A stretch of 64,000 bases of DNA, from NCBI GenBank assembly GCA_900544175.1, contig UQUN01000011.1, positions 6,348-70,347 on the forward strand, in the 5' to 3' direction. The position numbers were made by a program, and so were the translations under genes. The stretch's first letter is position 1. Each line of letters starts with the position of its first letter. Under the pieces are notes generated by a model that was not told the DNA's origin, made no database searches, and saw only the letters and a list, made by a program, of their open reading frames with translations. The DNA is from an uncultured Alistipes sp. (GTDB lineage: Bacteria > Bacteroidota > Bacteroidia > Bacteroidales > UBA932). Positions 32,166 through 40,547 of this stretch are shown piece after piece.

Positions 32166-33150
32166 CCGGCCCTACTCTACTGCCATACTCGCCGACCAGA
32201 CTTTCCCACACTACTGCGCAGGTGTACCGAATATGCGGGATTTTGGTTCGTGCGTAGGAGGAAAGTACAGAAAACGCCGTCATCGGACTAAGAATTACAG
32301 TAACAGTACAAATTGCCGACTAAATTGCCAGTTCAGGAAGCATCACATATCCACCGCACCCAGCCCAGCAAAATATCATACAGGTAAATCATTAACATTC
32401 AGCATATTGAAAAGCAGAACACCTGCTGGGCCCATGGTAAAATTTGTCAGTAGATTTTCAGTGGGGCACGCATACTGTTATTGTGTTACTGTAAAATTAC
32501 GGACACAATGGGGAAAGTCCTGCTGATTTCAAGCGAGTCAGACTTCAGGCGTTGATGTGTAGATGTGTACCTCACGTCCAACAAAGAGCGCTTACAGAAA
32601 TGCCTGATAATCAGATGCTCTGGGAAAGGACATCTGCTGGACTTGTGAGGATATGGGGCTGGATGGCCGTTTGGTGGCGGAATATGCCGGGTCCAGCAAG
32701 TTGCCAAAACGTATATCCTTGATAATAAGCGGGATGAATTTCGGTGATATGCTGGACATTGCAAAATGGCTGCGCATGAGACGCAAGTGCCCGGGACGCG
32801 ATCTCCTCCTCACGGCCCGTCTGCCGCAACGGCACCGAATCGCGGGAAATGCTGCCGTTGTGGTGGGGACTGGATGGTGGTGTGGGACCGGATGGAAAAT
32901 CTGCCACGGAGCGGCCTGTCGAGGGGGAGTAATAGCCTGACAAGTCGCTTTATGGTTTGCCTTTTCATGTCGCGGGACCTTATATGACGATATATGACGG
33001 TTGCTGTAAGTCAGTTACAATACGTATGCGTGTTCCATGAGTGATGTCCCGGTTTCGGAAGCTGCAATCGGGCATCCGGATATGTGGTCAGCCTGCAGCC
33101 GGCATGCCACCCATGACGGCGGAAGTGGCTTTAGGAGAGGTTTCTTGCGA
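32166..33150. other. Gene-poor stretch, probably decayed DNA
   Basis: No convincing gene. Open frames here are short and overlap on both strands without any recognisable family. The composition is irregular, with no obvious inverted or tandem repeats and no transposase. The stretch leads directly into an ATPase/nuclease pseudogene, so it may be the eroded N-terminal half of that gene or an unrelated insertion that has decayed. Confidence 0.5.
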
Positions 33151-33747
33151 TTCAGGGGGTATCCCCACTGAAAATCGACTGAACCGGCTTAAGCGCAGGT
33201 ACGACGGCTATCATTTCAGCAAGATAATGACTGATGTCTACAATCCGTTCAGCCTGCTCAACGCCTTTAACAGCCTGGACATACAGAATTACTGGTTCAG
33301 TACCGGCACCCCATCCTATCTGGTCAGGCTGCTCTCTCACAGCGGTGAGACAGTGGAGGACTTTACCAGTACACCGTACCGCCAGGAAGAGTTTGTAGAC
33401 TATAAGGCGGATAAGGAGAAGCCTCTGCCGATGATCTATCAGAGCGGATACCTGACTGTCAAATCCTATCTGCCGGAGGAGGAAGCGTTTATGCTGGACT
33501 TTCCTAACGAGGAGATACGGAAAGGGTAAAAAGAGAGATAGACGCATTTCTGTCGGGGATTCCGTGCAATGTACGTCGTAAGGTACCTCTGTATCTTTTC
33601 TTCCGAATGGCCGGTGGCTGGAAAGTTTATGCAGAGAAGTCGAAACAGCGAGGTATGTCTACATATTTGAGTTCAAACTGGTCCGCATACGCGCGTTATT
33701 CTCGTCCCAGACCGGCACTATAGACGACTGGCTGGTAAAAGCATAGT
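33151..33747 (+). pseudogene. Remnant of AAA-ATPase-like/PD-(D/E)XK protein (DUF1703 type)
   Basis: Only the middle and end of a long gene family common in gut Bacteroidales. Seen: RLKRRYDGYHFSKIMTDVYN, SLLNAFNSLDIQNYWFSTGT, PSYLVRLL and MIYQSGYLTVKSY, all hallmarks of the region after the ATPase domain; then, after a stop near 33529 and in another frame, RYVYIFEFKLVR, which carries the E-x-K of the PD-(D/E)XK nuclease core. The N-terminal P-loop part is missing and the reading frame is broken at least once. The final part ends close to the opposing DUF4143 remnant. Almost certainly non-functional. Confidence 0.75.
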
Positions 33748-33748
33748 C

Positions 33749-34978
33749 CTAAATGAACGGCACCATGTAGAATGGCAGACAGGTCAGCTCCTGCTCTTTT
33801 ATAAGGTCTTTGGGGTAAATCAGATACTTGTCATGTACTCTGGAAGAAAATTTATTACAGAAAGCGTCCAGTGACGCATGGGTCTTGTATCCTGATGACT
33901 TGACTTCCACAGGGCAGATTTTATTGTGTCTGGCCAATAGGAAATCAATCTCATAATTGTGCTTTCCGCTGTCAGTAGGAAAAGTGTGGTAATAAAGTTC
34001 GTTTCCAGAAGCACGGAGCATCTGCGCGACTATATTTTCGTAGACATATCCTAAATTTACAGTCAGTTTATCATTTAGAAGCTGCTGATAGATGACATTG
34101 TCCGTAAATGCCTTGTCTTTAAAAGCAAGAGTGATGAACAGGCCGGTGTCAGCTGTGAATAACTTATAACTGTTTATGTCCTTGGTCTGTGAGAGACCGA
34201 TGTTCGGGTCATTGACATTGTAGGATATATTGACGGTCATGGAACTTACGAGATCCGCCAGATATTCAGTCATTCTGTCATTACGGGCATCTTCAACAGC
34301 ATTGGACACCCTGTATCTTGAAGAATTCCTGTTGAGCTCAGCTGGTATCGCCTCAAACATCATGGACACTCTTCCAGATGGGTCAATCTTATGAAAATCA
34401 GTGAAATATAATTCCAAAATCTCACGTTTGACGACATCTACGCTGCTTAGATTGTTTGTTTCCAGATACTCATTCACAGCCTGGGGCATTCCTCCGATAA
34501 GCATGTAAAGCCGGAAATCCCTCATAAGCTTGCGGTGAGCCTCTTTCAAAGGCAGCTCGTCCGCGAAAGCCTTCTGAAGCAGCGGTACTGTCACAGTGTC
34601 TCCCATGGCCCATCGGAATTCTTCATAGTCCATTGGGTTCATCTTCAATTTTGTCTCCTCACTCGGGATGACTATGTTCTTTACATTTTTCCTGATGGAA
34701 AGCAGTGAACCGGTCTCTATATAGTCGTACCTGTAATCAGCCACAAGATGCTTTATAGCCTGCCTGGCCTGCGGTTGAAGCTGCAGAAAAATGTAGTCAA
34801 GATCTGATAGGTCATTGAACAGATTGAATGTTTCTGTGGATGCTTTTGAAAAGTCAACCAGTGTAGATTTGCCCACAACTCTGATAGAGTTTTCTCTTGA
34901 ATGCCGTGTCCGCCATAGCTCATATTTTTCGGCGAAGATACCGAATATGACAAAAACCTCAAAAAGAAACAGCCGCAA
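33749..34978 (-). pseudogene. DUF4143-family ATPase with both Walker regions damaged
   Basis: The C-terminal two thirds look like an intact DUF4143 protein (YRYDYIETGSLLSIRKNVK, LYMLIGGMPQAVNEYLETN, KLFTADTGLFITLAF, YENIVAQMLRASGNELYYH, YEIDFLLARHNKICPVEVK). The front is wrong: VVGKSTLVDFSKAS joins the P-loop directly to a later strand, and FLQLQPQARQAIKHLV lacks the stretch that normally holds Walker B (I-I-F-D-E). Both look like in-frame deletions. The open frame begins with TTG inside the groEL terminator hairpin, so the natural start is lost as well. Most likely a decaying gene despite its length of 409 codons. Confidence 0.7.
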
Positions 34979-35000
34979 CCATCATCCATTGGTTGCGGCT
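34971..35000 (-). terminator. Rho-independent terminator of groES-groEL
   Basis: Perfect 10-bp inverted repeat AGCCGCAACC / GGTTGCGGCT with a 10-nt loop, 25 nt after the groEL stop on the minus strand, followed by GTTTCTTTTT. It also overlaps the apparent start of the DUF4143 remnant. Confidence 0.85.
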
Positions 35001-35024
35001 GTTCTTATTATAGGGTACGGTTGA

Positions 35025-36653
35025 TTACATCATGCCGCCCATTCCGGGGTTCATTGCAGGAGCTGCGGGAGCGGGTTCCGGTTTGTCAGCGATGACACAC
35101 TCAGTGGTGAGGAACATGCCGGCTACTGAAGCTGCGTTCTGCAGTGCTACACGGGTAACCTTGGTCGGGTCGATGACACCGGCTGCGAGCAGGTTTTCAT
35201 AGCGGTCTGCACGGGCATTGTAACCGAAGTCGCCCTTGCCCTCGCGGACTTTCTGAGCCACTACGCTGCCCTCGACACCTGCATTCTCGGCGATGGTACG
35301 CAGAGGAGCCTCAATGGCCTTGGCCACGATGTTGATACCGGTCTGCTCGTCCTCATTCTCACCTTTCAGTCCCTTCAGGGCCTCGATAGCGCGGATGAAT
35401 GCCACACCACCACCAGGGATGATACCTTCCTCGACTGCTGCACGGGTAGCGTTCAGAGCATCCTCTACCCTGTCCTTCTTCTCCTTCATCTCGACCTCGG
35501 ATGCAGCACCTACATAGAGAACTGCAACACCACCTGCCAGTTTGGCCAGTCTCTCCTGGAGTTTCTCGCGGTCATAGTCTGAAGTGGTCTTCTCGATCTG
35601 CTTGCGGATCTGGGCAACACGGTCAGCGATGGCTTCCTTGTCACCTTTACCGTTGACGATAGTAGTGTTCTCCTTGTCGATGGTCACCTTGTCGGCCTTA
35701 CCGAGCATGTCGGGAGTGGTGTTCTCGAGGGTGAAGCCTCTCTCCTCGGATACTACCTGCGCACCTGTCAGTGTGGCGATATCCTGGAGCATCTCCTTAC
35801 GGCGGTCACCGAATCCGGGAGCCTTCACTGCGGCAACTTTCAGAGTACCGCGGAGTCTGTTGACAACCAGTGTGGTCAGAGCCTCTCCGTCAACGTCCTC
35901 AGCGATAATCAGCAGAGACTCGCTGTTACGGGCGATGGGCTCGAGGATAGGAAGCAGGTCCTTCATAGAGGAGATCTTCTTGTCGGTGATGAGGATCTTC
36001 GGGTTCTCGAGCACGGCCTCCATCTTGTCGGGGTTGGTCATGAAATAAGGGGAGATATAGCCTCTGTCGAACTGCATACCCTCTACGACCTTAACCTCAG
36101 TCTGGGTACCTTTGGCCTCCTCGACTGTAACGACACCCTCTTTCTTCACCTTGCCCATTGCCTCGGCGATGAGCTTGCCGATGAAAGCGTCGTTGTTGGC
36201 GGATGTAGTGGCAATCTGCTCAACCTTTGCCATATCCTCGCCGACTTCCTGAGTCTGCTTCTTCAGGTCAGCCACAACTGTCTCCACGGCCTTGTCGATA
36301 CCGCGTTTCAGGTCCATCGGGTTAGCACCTGCGGTCACATTCTTCAGACCTACGCTGATGATCTCCTGAGCGAGGACTGTAGCGGTAGTGGTACCGTCAC
36401 CGGCCTGGTCGTTGGTCTTGGAAGCAACCTCCCTTACCATCTGAGCACCCATGTTCTGGAAACGGTCCTCCAGCTCCACTTCCTTAGCCACGGTGACACC
36501 GTCCTTGGTTACCTGAGGAGCACCGAATTTCTTGTCGATAACCACGTTACGTCCCTTAGGGCCGAGAGTTACCTTCACTGCGTTTGCAAGAGCGTCCACA
36601 CCTTCCTTCATCAGGTTGCGGGCTTCCATATTGAATTTTATTTCCTTTGCCAT
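35025..36653 (-). CDS. groEL: Chaperonin GroEL
   Basis: The 60-kDa chaperonin, 542 residues. Seen: the N-terminal LGPKGRNVVIDKKFG, the nucleotide-binding DGTTTATVLAQEI, PGFGDRRKEMLQDIA in the apical domain, GGGVAFIRA and the C-terminal Gly-Met tail NPGMGGMM. Follows groES by 36 nt and is closed by a clear hairpin terminator. Folds many cytosolic proteins in an ATP-driven cage with GroES. Nothing unusual; the codon bias looks like that of a highly expressed gene. Confidence 0.99.
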   Translation of the reverse strand: MAKEIKFNMEARNLMKEGVDALANAVKVTLGPKGRNVVIDKKFGAPQVTKDGVTVAKEVELEDRFQNMGAQMVREVASKTNDQAGDGTTTATVLAQEIISVGLKNVTAGANPMDLKRGIDKAVETVVADLKKQTQEVGEDMAKVEQIATTSANNDAFIGKLIAEAMGKVKKEGVVTVEEAKGTQTEVKVVEGMQFDRGYISPYFMTNPDKMEAVLENPKILITDKKISSMKDLLPILEPIARNSESLLIIAEDVDGEALTTLVVNRLRGTLKVAAVKAPGFGDRRKEMLQDIATLTGAQVVSEERGFTLENTTPDMLGKADKVTIDKENTTIVNGKGDKEAIADRVAQIRKQIEKTTSDYDREKLQERLAKLAGGVAVLYVGAASEVEMKEKKDRVEDALNATRAAVEEGIIPGGGVAFIRAIEALKGLKGENEDEQTGINIVAKAIEAPLRTIAENAGVEGSVVAQKVREGKGDFGYNARADRYENLLAAGVIDPTKVTRVALQNAASVAGMFLTTECVIADKPEPAPAAPAMNPGMGGMM

Positions 36654-36689
36654 GATTTTGAATTTTTAAAAGTTAAACAAACAGATTAA

Positions 36690-36959
36690 TTAAAGAACTG
36701 CAAGCACGTCGGACTGACGCATCATCAGATAGTCCTTGCCGTCAACGGTAATCTCGGTTCCGGAATATTTTCCGTAGAGAACGGTGTCACCCACTTTCAG
36801 TTCCATGGGCTCATCCTTCTTGCCGCTGCCTACAGCGATTACCTTACCCTGCTGGGGTTTCTCTTTTGCTGTCTCAGGAATATAGATTCCGCTTGCTGTC
36901 TTGGTCTCAGCTTCTTTGGGCTCTACGAGCACTCTGTCTGCTAAAGGTCTAATGTTCAT
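36690..36959 (-). CDS. groES: Co-chaperonin GroES
   Basis: The 10-kDa lid of the chaperonin, 89 residues. Seen: RPLADRVLVEPKEAETKTAS at the start, the mobile loop GIYIPETAKEKPQQG, VGDTVLYGKYSGTEI and the C-terminal MMRQSDVLAVL. Encoded just before groEL in the usual order. No CIRCE element is visible in the 180 nt before the ATG, and no clean TAnnTTTG box, so its heat control cannot be read from the sequence. Confidence 0.98.
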   Translation of the reverse strand: MNIRPLADRVLVEPKEAETKTASGIYIPETAKEKPQQGKVIAVGSGKKDEPMELKVGDTVLYGKYSGTEITVDGKDYLMMRQSDVLAVL

Positions 36960-37120
36960 ATCTTTTAAATTTTAGTTGTTTTCAAACTGTACTGAACCAT
37001 AAAACAAAATGAGTGCCAGTCATTCCTTTCTGCCAAAATGTCACCCGCCTGCATGTTCCCACATCATCTCTGCCACTTTCAAGTAGGAGGACATGGATTT
37101 GCCGTTATAGAGAGTTTTCC

Positions 37121-37128
37121 TATCTTTG
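37121..37128 (+). promoter_or_regulatory. TAnnTTTG -7 box for fic-tadA operon
   Basis: Reads TATCTTTG, ending 10 nt before the ATG at 37139, so the mRNA would have a 5' leader of only about five nucleotides. This supports the ATG at 37139 over the longer open frame from 37013. Confidence 0.6.
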
Positions 37129-37138
37129 CTCTGCTATT

Positions 37139-38230
37139 ATGACAGACTTTGAGGAATACATAAGGCAGGGCGAGCCGTCGAGGGCGGAACGGGCGCAGGC
37201 ATGGCGGACGGCCATCGGACTTCAGGACGTGGACGGACTGAAGCCTTCGACATACCTTATAAATACTGCACGTGAGCACATCGAGGGAGACATCACGCTC
37301 CAGGAAGTCAGACAGCGCATAGATTCATACTACGAGAGCCGCACCGCGAGAGAGGCCCTCGATGATGAACGGACTAAAGAGGCTGACACGGTCTCCTACA
37401 GGATTACGGAACTTCTTGCCGAACAGACCTTCTCTATGTCTCCTGCAGAACTCATCCGCATCCACCGGTATCTTTTCACCGGCATATACAAGTTTGCAGG
37501 CCGCATCAGGGACTACAACGTCACAAAAAAGGAATGGGTTCTGGACGGAGGAACTGTCATCTATGCCGGCGCAGGTCTGATAATGGACACCTTGGAATAC
37601 GATATTTTCACTGAAAGGGAATTTTCCTACGAGGGTCTGTCAGCGGATGAAGCCGTGAGCCATATCGCAAGATTTATCTCGGGTCTATGGCAGATCCATC
37701 CGTTCGGGGAAGGCAATACCAGGACAACTGCCGTATTCCTGATAAAATATCTCCGTAATTTCGGATTCAATGTGGAGAATGACACGTTCGAGAGACATTC
37801 GTGGTTTTTCCGCAATGCCTTGGTAAGAGCCAATTACAATGACCTGAAAAATGGAATAACAGCCACGGCCGAGCCCTTGGAGAGGTTTCTGCGGTACCTC
37901 ATTCTCAACGAGAAGGCAGATTTAAGAAACAGGACATTGCACATAAAAGCAGACACTTTAAAGGTTCAAAATGGACCTTTAAACACTGATTTAAAGGTTC
38001 AAAATGGACCTTTAAATCATCTCGCAGGAAAGGTCTCTTTGGTGGAGATGGCTGTTTTACAGCTTATTGCCGATAATGCATCTATCAAGATAGAGGATAT
38101 AGCAACCAATACAAAAAAATCGCGAAGCACTATAAAGCGGGCTATTGACCGGCTTCGGGAGAAAGGCATAATAGAAAGGAGTGGAGCGAAGAAGAACGGC
38201 TCCTGGAAAATATTGAACGACAGACAATGA
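37139..38230 (+). CDS. Fic-domain protein with C-terminal winged helix
   Basis: A 363-residue Fic protein, the family that AMPylates or otherwise modifies proteins. Seen: N-terminal segment NTAREHIEGDIT resembling the inhibitory antitoxin-like helix, though Arg45 stands where the [S/T]xxxE[G/N] motif has Ser/Thr (Glu49, Gly50); Fic core with RYLFTGIYKFAGRIRDYN and active site IHPFGEGNTRTTAVF containing the catalytic His; and a C-terminal helix-turn-helix (IATNTKKSRSTIKRAIDRL, KGIIERSGAKKNGSWKIL). Between them lies a linker of two 11-residue repeats LKVQNGPLN. The start is taken at MTDFEEYIRQ because of the promoter. Its stop overlaps the tadA start by 4 nt. Confidence 0.9.
   Translation: MTDFEEYIRQGEPSRAERAQAWRTAIGLQDVDGLKPSTYLINTAREHIEGDITLQEVRQRIDSYYESRTAREALDDERTKEADTVSYRITELLAEQTFSMSPAELIRIHRYLFTGIYKFAGRIRDYNVTKKEWVLDGGTVIYAGAGLIMDTLEYDIFTEREFSYEGLSADEAVSHIARFISGLWQIHPFGEGNTRTTAVFLIKYLRNFGFNVENDTFERHSWFFRNALVRANYNDLKNGITATAEPLERFLRYLILNEKADLRNRTLHIKADTLKVQNGPLNTDLKVQNGPLNHLAGKVSLVEMAVLQLIADNASIKIEDIATNTKKSRSTIKRAIDRLREKGIIERSGAKKNGSWKILNDRQ
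37957..38016 (+). repeat. Two 27-bp palindromic direct repeats inside the fic gene
   Basis: Copies at 37957-37983 and 37990-38016 are identical, with a 33-nt period, so the frame is kept. Each is a near-perfect inverted repeat: TTTAAAGGTTC, loop AAAAT, GGACCTTTAAA, with one T-G mismatch. They encode LKVQNGPLN twice in the linker before the winged helix. Confidence 0.9.
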
Positions 38231-38667
38231 ACACTGACCACGAGAAGTACATGCGAGAGGCTCTGAAAGAGGCGCGGCGGGCCGAGGCTGAGGGAGAAAT
38301 ACCCATCGGAGCGGTAGTCGTGTGCGAGGGACGCATCATCGCCCGGGCGCACAACCAGACCGAGACCCTTCACGACCCCACTGCCCATGCGGAGATGCTG
38401 GCCATGACGGCCGCCACTTCTTACATTGGAGGGAAATACCTGCCTGAATGCACTCTGTACGTCACAGTCGAACCATGTCCGATGTGCGCCGCCGCCATGG
38501 CCTGGACGCAGGTCGGAGCAGTGGTCTACGGTGCGGGCGACCCCAAACGAGGTTACACTCTGTTCTCCCCGTCCCTCCTTCATCCGAGGACGAAAGTCAA
38601 GAACGGAATACTGGCGGACGAGTGCGGTGCTGTCATGACAGATTTTTTCAAGAAGATAAGAAAATAG
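38227..38667 (+). CDS. tadA: tRNA-specific adenosine deaminase
   Basis: Converts adenosine 34 to inosine in tRNA-Arg(ACG). Seen: 146 residues with the zinc/catalytic motifs DPTAHAEMLAM (His and the proton-shuttling Glu) and EPCPMCAAAMAW (two Cys ligands), plus GAVVVCEGRIIARAHNQTE upstream. Overlaps fic by 4 nt (ATGA), so both are co-translated from the same short mRNA. A general cytidine or guanine deaminase is less likely given length and motif context. Confidence 0.93.
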   Translation: MNTDHEKYMREALKEARRAEAEGEIPIGAVVVCEGRIIARAHNQTETLHDPTAHAEMLAMTAATSYIGGKYLPECTLYVTVEPCPMCAAAMAWTQVGAVVYGAGDPKRGYTLFSPSLLHPRTKVKNGILADECGAVMTDFFKKIRK

Positions 38668-38671
38668 GACA

Positions 38672-39142
38672 ATGGATCTGGAATTTCTGCTCGACCTCGG
38701 CTACGTCGGCCTGTTTATCGGCACCTTCATAGCGGCTACCGTCGTCCCGTTCTCCTCGGATTTCCTCATCGTGGGCATCCTCATAGCCGGAGGAGACCCG
38801 CTGATATCATGGATATGTGCCACTGCCGGCAACTGGCTCGGCGGCCTGACCTCCTACTGGATAGGCCGCATAGGCAAATGGGAATGGATCGAGAAATGGT
38901 TCCGTGTCAAGGAGGAGACCTTGCTGAAACAGAAATCGAAGATAGACAAGTACGGCTCCCTGCTGGCCTTCCTGACATGGCTGCCATTTGTCGGCGACGT
39001 CTTCGCCATAGGCCTCGGCTTCTACAAGCTCCACTTCGGCCGCTGTGCCATCTTCATGCTCATCGGCAAGGGCACCCGCTTTGCCTTCTGGCTTGCACTC
39101 TACTACATTTTCGGAGACAGTCTGCCTGTGTTAGGGCAATAA
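38672..39142 (+). CDS. YqaA/DedA-family membrane protein
   Basis: A 156-residue small membrane protein. Seen: TFIAATVVPFSSDFLIVG near the start, TAGNWLGGLTSYWIGRIG with the Gly-rich SNARE-associated (VTT/DedA) pattern, and FLTWLPFVGDVFAIGLGFYK, which matches the second re-entrant motif. Family members act in lipid flipping or membrane homeostasis. It starts 4 nt after tadA and is probably in the same operon. Confidence 0.87.
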   Translation: MDLEFLLDLGYVGLFIGTFIAATVVPFSSDFLIVGILIAGGDPLISWICATAGNWLGGLTSYWIGRIGKWEWIEKWFRVKEETLLKQKSKIDKYGSLLAFLTWLPFVGDVFAIGLGFYKLHFGRCAIFMLIGKGTRFAFWLALYYIFGDSLPVLGQ

Positions 39143-39188
39143 GCATGCGATTTGTCCGGATTGATGCATGACATAAACGGATTTATTT

Positions 39189-39196
39189 TAAATTTG
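39189..39196 (+). promoter_or_regulatory. TAnnTTTG -7 box for TM2/zinc-ribbon gene
   Basis: Reads TAAATTTG, 30 nt before the ATG at 39226. Good match and position. Confidence 0.65.
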
Positions 39197-39225
39197 CAGA
39201 TATTGAAGAATTTAATCCTTAACCC

Positions 39226-39642
39226 ATGGCTCTTGTAAATTGTAAAGAATGCGGTCAGCAGATTTCTGATTCCGCATCGGTGTGTCCTCATTGCGGTGCG
39301 CCCGTCGTGAAAGAGGTGTTCTGTCCCAACTGTGGAGCGAAGATGCCGCAGAACCTGAAGTACTGTCCTCAATGCGGAGCGTCTAATCCCGGCGCCCGGA
39401 GTCATTATCCCAAGGATAGGCTGACTGCCGGACTCCTCGCCATATTCCTGGGAGGCCTTGGCATTCACTATTTCTATCTTGAGAAATCCACAGCTGGGCT
39501 GCTGTCGATTCTCCTGTCCTTGTGTACCTGCGGTGTATGGCAGATAGTAATGCTTATTCAAGGTATCATCATCCTCACAATGACCGATGATGGCTTTAAT
39601 GAGAAGTATTACAATACTGATAAGACGTTTCCCCTTTTCTAA
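39226..39642 (+). CDS. Double zinc-ribbon TM2-domain protein
   Basis: A 138-residue membrane protein. Seen: two CxxC-type zinc ribbons in tandem (CKECGQQISDSASVCPHCG and CPNCGAKMPQNLKYCPQCG, residues 6-55), then a TM2 domain: KDRLTAGLLAIFLGGLGIHY, a short loop, and a second helix ending with the DD pattern. Function unknown; TM2 proteins are thought to sense or scaffold at the membrane. It begins a cluster of three small membrane proteins (39226-40438). Confidence 0.88.
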   Translation: MALVNCKECGQQISDSASVCPHCGAPVVKEVFCPNCGAKMPQNLKYCPQCGASNPGARSHYPKDRLTAGLLAIFLGGLGIHYFYLEKSTAGLLSILLSLCTCGVWQIVMLIQGIIILTMTDDGFNEKYYNTDKTFPLF

Positions 39643-39659
39643 TCTAAAGAATTTAAGTC

Positions 39660-40055
39660 ATGTACTGTAAAAATTGCGGAGCACAATTGCCGGACGGAAC
39701 AAGATTCTGTACCAACTGTGGATACAGCCAGTCTGAGGACGGTCCGGGGAGGGCATACCCTCGGGCGGAGAAACCGTCCACATACCTTGTACTGTCCATT
39801 CTGGTGACAATATTCTGTTGCCTGCCGTTCGGAATCGTCGGCATAGTGTACGCCTCTAAGGTGGATTCCTGCTGGTATGCCGGCCGTATAGACGAGGCAT
39901 GTTCCTATTCCAAAAAAGCCAGAAACTGGTCTTTGGCCGGAATTCTGCTGAGTGTGCTATTGTGGATAGTGTATGTGATACTGATTCTGGTGGGTGTGTC
40001 GTGGGCAACATGGTGGGATGACAGCATCTACTATACGACTGCATGCCTGTTCTGA
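39660..40055 (+). CDS. Zinc-ribbon CD225/dispanin-domain membrane protein
   Basis: A 131-residue protein. Seen: an N-terminal zinc ribbon (MYCKNCGAQLPDGTRFCTNC), a linker, then STYLVLSILVTIFCCLPFGI, VGIVYASKVDSCWYAGRID, and a second helix, the standard CD225 arrangement with the CCLPFGI motif. Starts 17 nt after the TM2 gene and overlaps the DUF2752 gene by 13 nt. CD225 and DUF2752 genes often lie together in Bacteroidota; their role is not settled. Confidence 0.88.
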   Translation: MYCKNCGAQLPDGTRFCTNCGYSQSEDGPGRAYPRAEKPSTYLVLSILVTIFCCLPFGIVGIVYASKVDSCWYAGRIDEACSYSKKARNWSLAGILLSVLLWIVYVILILVGVSWATWWDDSIYYTTACLF

Positions 40056-40438
40056 AAAAGCGCGGACCTTATGCTGTCCTGATTCCGGCGGCACTCACAT
40101 GCGCCGTACTGGTGGCGGTATGGCTGTACCGGGTGGATCCGGAGGATTCGGTATATTCTCCCAAGTGTGTCTTCTATCTGCTGACTGGCCTGAAATGTCC
40201 AGGATGCGGCTCCCAACGCTCCATACATGCTCTTCTGCATCTTCAGGTAGGAGATGCGTTCAGGCACAATGCTCTTCTGGTACTCTCCATACCGTTTCTG
40301 GCTCTTATGTGCTTTTCTTGGATGAAGAGGCGATGGTTCCCGGCGCTGTATGAGAGGCTCAACGGCCGGGTGACTGTATGGACGGTATTCGCAGTCATCA
40401 TCGCATGGTGGATTGTGAGAAACATTTTTCAATTTTAA
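40043..40438 (+). CDS. DUF2752 membrane protein
   Basis: A 131-residue protein with three predicted membrane helices. Seen: the DUF2752 hallmark CVFYLLTGLKCPGCGSQRS followed by HALLHLQVGDAFRHNAL, with conserved Cys, Gly and Arg. It overlaps the upstream CD225 gene by 13 nt, showing tight coupling. Function unknown; not a recognised enzyme. Confidence 0.88.
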   Translation: MPVLKKRGPYAVLIPAALTCAVLVAVWLYRVDPEDSVYSPKCVFYLLTGLKCPGCGSQRSIHALLHLQVGDAFRHNALLVLSIPFLALMCFSWMKRRWFPALYERLNGRVTVWTVFAVIIAWWIVRNIFQF

Positions 40439-40450
40439 AAATAAAAATAC

Positions 40451-40458
40451 TACATTTG
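40451..40458 (+). promoter_or_regulatory. TAnnTTTG -7 box for tRNA-Gln
   Basis: Reads TACATTTG, 12 nt before the first base of the tRNA. The lipoprotein gene 7 nt after the tRNA may be transcribed from it too. Confidence 0.7.
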
Positions 40459-40469
40459 CAGTCTGGTAT

Positions 40470-40540
40470 TGACCTATGGTGTAATGGTAGCACTACAGAT
40501 TTTGGTTCTGTCTGTCGAGGTTCGAATCCTCGTAGGTCAA
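40470..40540 (+). tRNA. tRNA-Gln (anticodon TTG)
   Basis: Full cloverleaf visible: acceptor TGACCTA/TAGGTCA, D-arm TGGTGTAATGGTAGCAC, anticodon stem ACAGA/TCTGT with loop TTTTGGT (anticodon TTG), and T-arm CGAGGTTCGAATCCTCG. Length 71 nt plus discriminator A; the CCA end is not encoded. Confidence 0.95.
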
Positions 40541-40547
40541 CGACAAA

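Noticed and set aside
33749..34978. Intact 409-residue DUF4143 ATPase
   Set aside because: The frame starts with TTG inside the groEL terminator and lacks normal Walker A and B regions, so it is treated as a decayed gene.
37013..37138. Longer N-terminus for the Fic protein
   Set aside because: The TATCTTTG promoter lies within this extension, and the extra residues (MPVIPFCQNVTRLHV) do not resemble any Fic N-terminus.
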